NCBI GenBank assembly: GCA_964059195.1
Contig: CAXKWD010000003.1
Span: 17,032,606 to 17,096,605 of the forward strand
Direction: 5' to 3'
DNA length: 64,000 bases
Source of the DNA: Ectobius pallidus
Lineage: Eukaryota; Arthropoda; Insecta; Blattodea; Ectobiidae
Notes under the pieces: generated by a model
Told to the model about the DNA's origin: nothing
Databases searched by the model: none
What the model saw: only the letters and a program-made list of their open reading frames with translations
Program-made: the position numbers and the translations under genes
Part shown: positions 1 through 11,800 of the stretch, piece after piece
How the letters are laid out: every line of letters begins with the position of its first letter
How positions within the stretch are numbered: position 1 is the first letter of the stretch

Positions 1-220
1 AGCCAAGGATGAGAGCAATTGTTCCTTAAATATGTTGTTAAGTAGTTATCTGCATGTAAAGTTTTTTTATGTGTTTTTGTTAATAATAATAGTATGTCAT
101 TAACTTACTAGTAATAATACTCTTATATCTAACATGAATTATTTAACTTTTTTGATTTAGCGTAACGGTTTTCACAGTATCCTACAGATAAAATATATTT
201 TTTAATAATTTATGTTACAG
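1..220 (+). other. Intron 5' of exon 1
   Basis: AT-rich sequence ending in an acceptor at 220. I see no repeat or gene in it. Confidence 0.7.
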
Positions 221-427
221 ACACAGCTGACAGTGCTCTCAGCATTGTTCGAAGATATTCACTGTCGCTACAGCTTAGCGTGTGCCAAACTTCAAGAGTT
301 CCTCACACCCTTATTGACTTCAGAAATTCCTAATGTAGTGCATATGCAGCACTATCTTCTCAGAGGAAAAGAGGCAGACAAATATTTTCCCAGCCCAGAA
401 GGACAGAAGATTTTAGCTGCATATCAA
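221..427 (+). CDS. BIRC6: BIRC6 exon 1 of window
   Basis: 207 nt, phase 0 to 0. The acceptor is ttatgttacag and the donor GTATGT at 428. It encodes a helical block with DIHCRYSLACAKLQ and ends ILAAYQ, which runs directly into ECVTFQHQ of the next exon. Earlier exons lie outside the window. Confidence 0.9.
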
Positions 428-3400
428 GTATGTACACAGTTTTTCTTGTAGAGTAAAATCCTATCAAATTGCCTTTTATAGTACAGTCGGTCAAATAAAA
501 AACGTCGGGCGGTATTTGATTAAGTATCACGAACGAGCATATGCGCATGTACAGGAAGACTTAAGGTTAGGTTCACACACGCCTCTTGTCTATCCATGTA
601 TTTTCTTGATTATTTAGTCAGTTTTGTTCCAAAACAAACATGTATAGAAGGCTGTGGCTATATGCCTCAAATCCGCCATATTCTTGGTTGCAAATTTTTA
701 TAATATTAATAATTAATAGATTCGCGAGGAATATGTTTATTCAAGGAGCATTTTTTAAAGATTTTATTTTATAAAACCGGTACTTCTAGTGCAAATTCAA
801 TTACTTACGTTCAACTTCTGCCACCAATCTAATAGCATCGAAATACGCCGGCCAGATCCACGATTCCTATGAAAACTTCCGGTCGCATTATAGTGAAGTA
901 CCCACCTCTTTAAGAAATATGGAACCTTCTCGCTGCTTCAGAGGCCGAAAAATGCAGGTCAATTACAACCCTAACTACACTTTCTCTCACTTTAGCATTT
1001 GTATGTGGTGATGACACAAAGCAAAATGAATTATGACAATACATTAAGTTGAATATCGTGTATTGCGCTTTCCGCGTTTTTCATTTTTCCCTAGGTGTTC
1101 ATTTTTTCCCTCCTGTCGCATGGCCTCATATGTTCCGAAAATGACTTGTATTTTATGTTTTTTATAGGAAACTTGTGAACTAATGCGTTAAAACTTTAAT
1201 TTTAACTGCATACGAGTCCCGACGTTTTTTATTTGACCGACTGTACATGCTCCCTAAAGCGGTTGCTTCTCGGACTGTTAACATGCCAAGGCCGCTAAAG
1301 TAGTTTTATCGGCCTAGGTCGGTAAAGTTGCCATGATAACCTCTGGTGGACATAGTTTCAACTATGGAACCTAGATATGTCTACAGTGTCTTTCATTGTA
1401 AGTTCAGTTTTTCATTGCATGTTAAGAGGTGTTATTGTTCATTGTCTATTAATAAGCATAATATAGATACTGATAATATATATAGTAAACCTTTTCGTTT
1501 AGAAATCTTGAATTTAAGAAATAAATTTGATAAAAATGACTTGTTATATTTTTTATGACTAGAGATGGGTGCGAACATGCAAAGTTTGCTTTAATACACC
1601 ATAGCACAGTTTCTGAGACCAAGATATCAAATTTATACTTTTTGGAAAAGGGAACTGTTGGAATATAAATATATTATAATTACATAATAAATGATTGTAT
1701 ACATATTGTATTGTATATGTTATAATTTCGTAAATATTTTACTAGAGAAATAGAACGATGTAATGTTGAAATCTGTAGCAAGATTAAGTATGAAAATATA
1801 ATATACTAACTTCACTGTTAGTGAAGAATTGAAACATAGTGTTCTGGGTAAATATACCTAATAATGAAGTTGTGTATTTTCCGTACTCAATCTTGTTTCA
1901 ATATTCTTTGTTCATGTAGTATGGTATTTGTTTATTGAATAATTTGTAATTTTTCTTTTTCTCAGGAATGTGTTACATTCCAGCATCAGTTAAATCTTGT
2001 GCGTAATGTAATGCGACGCTTAGAATCAGCACAAGGAAAAGTACATTCCCTCCCTGACGTAAAAGATACCCAGAGACTGCTGTCTGAAGCTTGTACAGAC
2101 AAATTGCGAGTTCTTGGAGAGAGTCTTCTAGATCTCTTGTTATATTTGGTGTATGAGATTGGACCAGTACCTAGAGTAAGTATCTGAAATATTTATCTAT
2201 GTAGTCTCATAAATACTCATTTCTCATGGATACAGGAACCAATTAAAAAATCTAGGAACCCAACAAATTTGGTCATCTGTGTCTGTGGATGTGTTTTGTA
2301 GTCAGGGCCGCCTTGTTCATATAGATGGACTAGGCAGCCACCTAGGACAGGAAATATTTAGAAACATTTAGGGGCAACAACATTTAGGTTTTTAAAAAGG
2401 CCGAGATTTCCAATGTTGACGTTAAAACAAAATTTTAAAAAATGTTGTACAATAAGAGTAAAAAAGACAGCAAATTACAGAAATATTTCAGTACATTATT
2501 TAACTATTGCTGGGAACTACACAGTGAAGTGGTATTAAATTAACCTAAGTCCAATTATATTGACATGCATGCTCTCTAAAGTTTTACCTTTTTAACAGTA
2601 CAAATTTGTTTCTGCCACCATTGTGGCCATCGTCAGCTGATCTCTACTACCGGCAGTTGTGATGCCCTCTGGTGTAGGCTGGATGCACCTGGTGATGAGG
2701 TTGTCTTCTACTGTGATGTCGAAATTCATAACTATATTTCCTTCTTTTTTTTAAAATTAATTAATTAATTTATTATTATTATTATTATTATTTTTTTTTT
2801 ATGACGAATAGTTTTTCTCAAACTGTTAAATTTTTCTGTTTCTCTACCTGCATTAAAAGTTTAGCTTCAATATCTATTTTGTTGCCCTCTTCCCAATAAT
2901 GAGCTACTACGGCTGACTGTCTTATATGCACCACTGGTCACAATATGGTAACTCGAGTCGATTCATGGATGGTTGATTCATAGTTTGCCATGTTCTTGCA
3001 GCTGTTAGGTTTGTTTATGTATAACAAAGTAAGGAAGTTATTATTATTTGTGTAATCCGTTACATTTTTGTTCATGGAATAGTCTTAATAAATCGAACTC
3101 GAGTTTATGAGTTTCATCAGATAAATTTGCTCCTAATCTATCGTTAAACTCTGGTGTGATTACCTATGATAAAAATACAAACATTTTACTTAAAACATTA
3201 CTCTTTTCATTTTTATAAAATAGCTCCTATACAATTTTTGAGGTGAAGAATTTGTACATGAGTAGCAGTAAAAAGGTTAAGTAGAGATTTTATTACTGTT
3301 ACAGTTACCAGGAACTCTCTACCAGATATTTGATCAGAAAGCATGTGAGCATCTCTTCTACTGTTTGTGTGTGAAAGAAGACACTCGTATGCAGTTGTCT

Positions 3401-5819
3401 GCTTGCACATTGCTGGTGAGAATGTGTGGCTTGCAGCCATGGTGGGGTGACTTCTTAGCGAACACAATAACAAGGCTGTATAGCTCTCAGAGTACTTCAG
3501 TTTTTCCTCAAGATAGGTATGTATCAAAATTAGGGGTTGCATAAATTTGAAAAATGTTTTTACATAGAAGTTAATATGCAGTGAAACTTCTACTTAAGGA
3601 CACCCCCAAGATGTAGACACTCCTCATATACAGACAGATTTTTGTATCCCAACTGAAATAATGATAAGTTCAACTCTCATTTACAGACATGCTCAGATGT
3701 AGACACAAATAGTCCCAAAGCTTTCTTTACCTCCTGATTATAGACAGAACTTCAGGTTTCAAGACGCGATGCATGCTAGAAAATGGAAAATTTAGTTTTG
3801 AGGATTGTACAGAAATGCACTATAAAATCCCTTAACACAAAACAAGACAAAAACAGTATCAGACCACGTGTTAGCCCAGCCAGCTAGTCCTAAATGTAGT
3901 TCAGTACTGTTAGCTGGGAGCAGGGGGGGAAATAGTCATCCGACACGTGATAAAATAGTATGCTAAAACTTTATTTTTCCCTTCACTTGAAAGTTCACAT
4001 AATCGTTCTGTCTTAAAACAGAACGTAAAGGTTTGACAAAATTAAAATCCACAAAAAAGTTGAAATTACTGAGTGTGCAGAAGAAAGTAAAAACAGTGTT
4101 CTTGTCCTTACAGATTAATTATTCTATGTAGGAAAGATGAAAATAACTACCATTCTGCAACGGAAAGTTGATTGATTAAAGTGCATTATTTATTTATTTA
4201 TTTTGTTGACAACATAACAGGCTCATTGCCCAATTACAACATTCTCTCATACTTATTACATCAATTTTACAACACTATTAGATATTTAATGTAATACTAA
4301 AAATATTTAAACTAATACAACTAAAAAATATAGATAAATGAAACAAGAAACACATAAAATATGAAAATTACACAATGAAGGGAACAGATCAAAACATAAG
4401 TAATATAATAGTTTTGGCGGAAATGAAATACTTAAATATAGAAAATGAAAGACTTAAATATAGAAAATGACATGGAGTATATTTTAACTATCACTTTTTA
4501 ATTATTACTATGTTAATTTTCATCACAGATATTTTTAAATCGCTTATTGTTAGTATTAAATATATCTATATGCCCATTTTGTACAATTGATTGTATAGAT
4601 GGAGCACATTATAAAGAGGAGAATTATTATGGGAGTCAGTGTTTGCTTTTTGGAATGAGAAAAAGATTATGCAATTTATAAGATCTATAACGTGGAACAT
4701 AAAAAGATATTTCTTCGATAAACTGTTACGAGTTTTGGAAAGCCTGTGGCAGTTTAAATGTATATTGTCTGACATTCTCGTGTTGTGTTCATGGATATTT
4801 GAGTTTGTTTTGAAAACATTTCTATTGCTATGAATGTAGCAAACTGTCTCTAAAATATAAATACAGGGTAGTGGTAAAATTTCAAGCTCTTTGAATACGG
4901 TTCTACTGTTTGTCCTAATCGGTACTCATTTAATGATTTTGAGTATTCGTTTTTGCAATTTAAATATTTGCTCTGATTTTGGTGCAGATCCCCAGGTAAT
5001 AATTCCATATGCTAATACTAGCATACAGGCTGAATCAGAACCGGCAAACTTTCACAAGTTGTTCACAAATGTTTTCCGAGTGTTTTGATATATGGAACCC
5101 TTGGTCTCCGGTGGCTCATTACCGAGTAATTGCATTGCTTTCTTTTTAAATCCAAGATATTAATGCATCATTGCTACCAATGAATAATTTTAAGGATGAA
5201 GAGGAAGAGAAGAATGTACTCAGTTGATGTTATTTGATTTTCAGGGTGTTTATTCTGTTAACTTACCTGGGCCGGAAGTCCTTGGCAGGAGGAGCCACTA
5301 GATGCTCAGTGCTAGACAGTGTCTTGGGAACGCTTACAAGACTTCTGTCACCACTTGCAACTCATCAGACTGGGTTTTTAAGAGCCGAAATGGATTTGTC
5401 TCTTATTGGATGGATATTGCTTTTCCTCTCTGTCTGCCTAGATACCAATGGAACTTCAAATGGTTCTGAAGAAGCAACTGATAAGTCAAAGGACAAAGAC
5501 CAAGGTATGTAATAATGATACAGTAATATAATTATTAGGAGCCTGATTTATTGGTAAGATAAAACTTCCTCCTATTTCGGTATTTCGTGAAATAAATAAT
5601 TTTATAGACTACGTATTTATGTTGAAAAAGTTTATTCCCTTATTTACATAAATACTCAAATATAGCTGCGATAAATGCAACCAAAATTATTATGGAACAT
5701 TATTTGGCAGTGAAATTAACTTTAGTTACAGTGTTGAAAGATAAAACATAATTAATGACAGTGCTTATGTAGGGCTTTTTTTTTTAAAAAACTTTTGGAT
5801 CATTTCAATCTGTGATATT

Positions 5820-5888
<69 letters not shown>

Positions 5889-8800
5889 AACTTTTGGATC
5901 ATTTCAATCAGTGATATTTCAATTTTCTTTTTTAACCTATGTTTTTACTGTATATCTATTTTTTTTATTACTTTTTCCTTGTGTTCTTGCATAGTTCTAT
6001 GCATTTTCTATGATGCTTCAAATGGAATCTATGTATTTTCGATGTTGAATCGATTATTATATCAATACTTAAATGGGGATTCAATTTAATCGATAGGTGG
6101 TGATGCTTAGAAGAAAGGAACCTGCCATGATAGATCAGGCGGTTATGTTGTGTGCATTTTTACCATTCTAGCCTAAAAGCGCCTTTAAGTTGCAGGCATC
6201 TTTTGCCAGGCTTAATCTAAGGGAAAAAAGTGCAGCTTTTATTCAAGTAAATACTGTATTTGTTAGATTAATAATGTAAATGACGAGCCAAAGTTTGTAA
6301 TAGGCCTACTTCAATTTTTTTTGTTTTTATTTTGTTTGTTTAAATGTACGTTTTGCAAAACCTTATTCTTGCCTCTCTTCAGCAAATGAAAGATCAATTT
6401 TAAGTAAATTTTTATAAATTCAGACTCTCATTCATATTATTAGTAATAACTTTACTGTAATGAACTTCCTATATAAATGAATATTTATTAGATTCCTTGT
6501 TAATTTGAACTCTTTTTAATATTTTGGCCTTTTATCTACACATGTAAACAATGCATTACTAATTTCTTAGGAATGTCAACTCGTTGGGATTTCATACAAG
6601 GAGAAGTTGCAATGCAGCGACGAATGGCCACATCGACTCGTTGCAATGCTTCCCGAAGTTACAGGAGGAAATTGCAGAAACGGCTTATGCATCACAAGCA
6701 ACAGCTTGAAGATCTTGAGGCTGCAAAGAAAGCATTCCAAGCATCAACACAGGTTTGTCACTAAAATTACTTATGAATAAAATAGATACTGGTACCTGTA
6801 GTAGTGCGCTAGCCATATAATTCTGCCATGCCACACAAACCAATTTACGTGAAGACCGTGAGGTCACGCCTACGTCAGCTGAAGTAAAAGATGTGATCTA
6901 AATTTTATTTTATTATTTTATCTTGTCTTATTAGGAATTCCAAGTGGACAGTCTCATTCTGAAAGTTAGTTCTAAATACATTTTGCAAAACAAACTTATT
7001 ATAAATGAATCTTATATTTAATTTAATTTCTTGGTTTTTTTTTAAGAACTTGTTTAATGACCCATTACTCCCTTCTTCAGCTTAGCCTGATGTCCTTAAT
7101 GTGAAGTGAATAGACAAGAGAATGTAGAAAGAAAGTATACTTGTTTATTCATTTAGATTGTTACTTTAAAATTTTAGATAAAATTTACTGTAAGACAATT
7201 GTCTTATTTTCTGGACCCTTGTATTCTTCTAGAACTTTTAGAAATCATAAAATTTTGTATACGGTATACTGTATTTGGGCTGTGACTACAAAAACAAAAC
7301 CACAATTTTCATTACTTCATTAAAACAATTATGACACTTTCTTAGTTTCAAAAATAATGTAAACTTTAAAGCATTCGGCTTCATTGCAAGTAAATTCTCA
7401 TTAATTGAACATATTTCGTTTCAAAGGCTTCCTTGCGTTCATCCTCAGCTGAGATCCACTGATGGGTTTGTCTCTATGTCCTCAAAGTCGTATAACTTGG
7501 AAATGAAGTCTTTGTACTTTTATCCTTATAAACAATGACTTCAAGAGTCTTGACACCCCTCAAGGACGTGGCATCCTTTCCAAATTCATACAACCTAGAA
7601 CAGAGGCGTAGCGAGATTATGTTTGATTAAAAAAGTAAAATTGTACAATTTATTTTTTTAAGAAATAATGACGTATAAAACATTTAAGTAATATTTTATG
7701 TGAATACTATATTATTGTAATATTTTCAAACCTTTGGCAGTTGTTCACCAAATAAATAATCTGGCATCCATGCTATAATGTTTCGCACGTGTTTAGGATT
7801 TAGGTACTCTCCGCCAACAATTGAATTTCATTCAATTACAGTACAAAATCGGGTGTAGGTGGGTGACACTAGCGCTCCTGCCGTGTAGAGATTACTTGGT
7901 GGTGTTACAAATATTTCATTTTGTGAAACTGACAACGGAGGGGTGTCTGTTAGAATTACCAAGGACCTTGAATATGTATTAATTAATTAATTTCATTATT
8001 GTGATGTATCACCTTTTTTAAGAATCTGCTTATAAATTACTTTTAAGCATTGGTAGCTTAAAACTCGTTATTGTCAATCAATCAATCAATCAGTTTATTT
8101 TCCAATAGACAATATACATTGCATAGGAATAGTCAATAAGCCTAGTCTATAATTAATTAATGGAGGTTTAAGTAATCATCAACACAATAGAAACATTTTT
8201 CAATCAGAAATTCTTTTAGATTCCTCTTAAAGACTGAAACATTATTTGCATTCCTAATAACCACTGGAAGGTTGTTAAATAGTTTAGGACCAAGTACATT
8301 CGGAGATTTACAGCCTGATTTAAGCCTTCTAAAAGGTACATGAAAATCATTGCAGTGTCTTGTATTAAAATTATGTAAACTCATATTCAATGTAAATTCA
8401 TTTCGTTTATGAAATGTATACATACACAATTCATATATAAACAGACTAGGCATGGTCATTATATTAAGACTTTTAAAATACTCTTTACATGATTGTGTAG
8501 GGTGTAAACGAGCCATACATCTAACGATTCTTTTTTGTGCCTGAAAAACATTAGGAGCTAAAGTGGACCAGCCCCAAAAACCAATGCCATACCTCATACG
8601 ACTCTCAACATGAGCATAATATAATGATAGAAGCTGTATTTGATTTAGTACATTTCTCACATTTCTGAAAATATACACTATAGAATGGAGTTTCGATATT
8701 ATTGACTTACAATGATTTTTAAAATTCAAATTTTCATCTATAATCAGCCCTAAAAATGTAACAGACTTCGAGTTTGGAAGGGAGTTACCGTTTAAATATA

Positions 8801-11800
8801 AATTGATGTCTTCTAACTTTTTTTGTGAATTATGAAAATGCATAAATAACGTCTTACTTGGATTCAAATGCAGTGAGTTTGTACAAAACCACTTGTAAAC
8901 ATCATTTAATAAGTTATTGCATATATCAGTTAGAGAATTTTGACATTTGTGTGACAGAATTAAAGAAAAGTCGTCAGCATACATAGTACATGAAATATGT
9001 TGAGGAATAGCTTTAAAAATATCATTTACGTATAAAATAAATAATAAAGGGCCCAAAACGGAGCCTTGAGGAACTCCAAGGTCAACATTCACAGTTTTTG
9101 ATATTACAGACGACATCAAACCATTCTTGTAATGAAACAGTTTTACATATTGACTTCTATTAGAAAGGTAGGATTGAATCCATTTAAGTGGGACACCATT
9201 TATATTATATTCTGACAATTTAGACAACAATAAATTATGTTTTACACAATCAAAAGCTCTACTAAGATCGCAGATTATACCAATAGGGCATTCACCATTC
9301 TCAATATAAGATATCAATTTGTCATAAAAATAATTTATTGCAGATAATGTAGATCTATTAGTACGAAAACCATGTTGATAGTCAGATAAAATACCTTTGG
9401 AATTAAGGTAACTAACCAGTCTGTTAAGAAAACAGTATTCAAACATAATGGAAAAGCAATAAGGTACAGTTACAGGCCGATAATTTGTTTTCTCAAGAGG
9501 ACTTCCCTTCTTATAAATTGGAACAACCTTTCCTAACTTCAGAATCTGTGGAAACTTTCCAGAGCAAAAGGAAAGATTAACTAAATATGTGACAGGTTTC
9601 ACAATAACATTTAAAATTCGTCTCAACAAAAAACACTGTATCTCATCGGGTCCCGAAGAATACTTATTTTTCAGTTTCAATTTCATTAATTCGTAAAATT
9701 CCTCTTCTGTGAATGGATAGAGGAAAAAGTCGTTTGGGTTAATATTGGCATCAATATTAACTACAGATTCATCATGCGAGGATAATTGACTAACAATTTG
9801 TTCTGGTACTGATTTAAAAAACGTATTAAAAGAATTAGCAATGATATAAGGATTTGACGTAACACAGCCATCAACATTAATAGATAAGTTAGACATTTTA
9901 CCTTTATCCTTGGTTAGTCCGGAAACTACCTTCCAGAGAGATTTAGTGGAATTACCTGAATTTAATATTTTATTTTGATAAAATAGTTTCTTAGTGGTAT
10001 CAACTAATATCCTATGTTGTTTCTTGGCTTTCAAATACACCTCTTTATATTCAGGAAGATTCTTAAATAAAATATAAAGGTCTTTTAATTGCCTACTTGA
10101 GCTTCTTATAGAATCGTTGACCCAGCTTTTGCAATTTATATTCTTTGAATGTTTCCGAAGAGGAAAGTGCTTATTGTAATAATACATAATTACTTCATGA
10201 AAATATTTAAAAGCATTATCGATATCAGTTATAGAGTATAATTCACTCCAGTTTTCCAAGAATAAATCATTACCAAACTGTTGAATTGATTGTTCATTGA
10301 ATCTCCTATAAAAAGATGATACACCGTTGATCACTTTAGGGTCAATAAGAGTTGAATCAAACAAAACAGTCCGATGGTCGGATACGATATTATCAACAGC
10401 ACAGGAAATACCAGAGTTAAAATTTGTGTAAACATGATCTAATGTGGTTACAGTGGATTTCGTAACTCTAGTCGGCCAATGAACCTTATTGCATAAGTTA
10501 TACTCAGATAATATGTTTGTTAAAATATTATAGTCTGGATTATCAGAGTACGCGTCAATATTAAAATCACCACAAACAAGAATCTTCACATTAGGATGAA
10601 ATAAAGAATCCAAGATTTCATATAATTTATCATAAAATGTTTGTAAGTCTGCAGATGGAGATCGATAGATGGTTAAGATATTTAGTTTCTCTTTAAAAAT
10701 GTTCTCATACTGTATGCCACAGATTTCAAAGTGCTTGTCACAGCCAAATTTCTGAGTGTCCAATGGAAGCACAATAGTTCCATCCTTTACCCATATAGCA
10801 ACACCACCGCCTTTACAAACAGTTCGCTTGTAAAACGTACTAAGGTAAAATCCCGGAATGATGTAATTCAAAGCACTATTATCGTTGAACCACGTTTCGG
10901 TAAGGCAGATAAATCGTAATTTATCCAATTTTGAAATGTCAATAGCCAAATCATTAATTTTTTCATTATTTATACTTTGTATATTCAATAATAGTATGTC
11001 AGGTTCATATATTATCCTTGCTGAGCTGTTTTCGGTTTGAGATGTAAAAAATATTTCACACAAGCATTCTTCGGCCACATTGCAGGATTCATAGCCCTAT
11101 CAAAATTGTTTTGAGAAATTTTCACCTTGAAAGAAGAATATTCTTCAGGATGCCTAGAGTTTAGGCCTTCACACTCCACCTCAGGAAAACTTTTTGAAAG
11201 GTATTTTTTTTAAATCATCCACAGTAGTATTAGGATCAATACGATAGACATGTAGAAACACTGATTTTTCTACACCCTTAATGTTAATTGATTCACATTC
11301 ACTTTCTGAGCGATTTCCTATAACCAAAGTACGGTGCCTTTTTTCTTTAGTAAAGGTTCTGGATTCAGATTCGATTCTCAGGTTGTTATTTTGTACCTTC
11401 TTATCACTTTTATATGTTACCTTTTGCCAATCATAGTCAATTGGACGGTTGTCACTATTATTGACCTTGTCATTGGCCTTAACCTCTTCCATGTTCACGG
11501 AATTCGAGGAAGGATACGTCATTCTAACCACCTCACTAAATTTGAGAGAAGGACAGTCAGTGGATGCACTTTGAGTAACTATAACAGATTTATTGATATC
11601 AGAACAGATTACGGGCTGATCTTGGAATTTCCCTTGATCGCATTCTTCATTCATTTTGACGAAACCCTTTTTCTTACTGGCCGAAGTCTGCCCATGTTCA
11701 CTTACGTCACACTGAATAGACTTCTGTTGATTCTGACCAACAATCCTTTCTTTTAACTCATTGATGATAATGACCTTCTGTTTAACAATGTATTTAAATA

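Noticed and set aside
5812..5994. Poly-Phe open frame
   Set aside because: It is a product of the poly-T tract.
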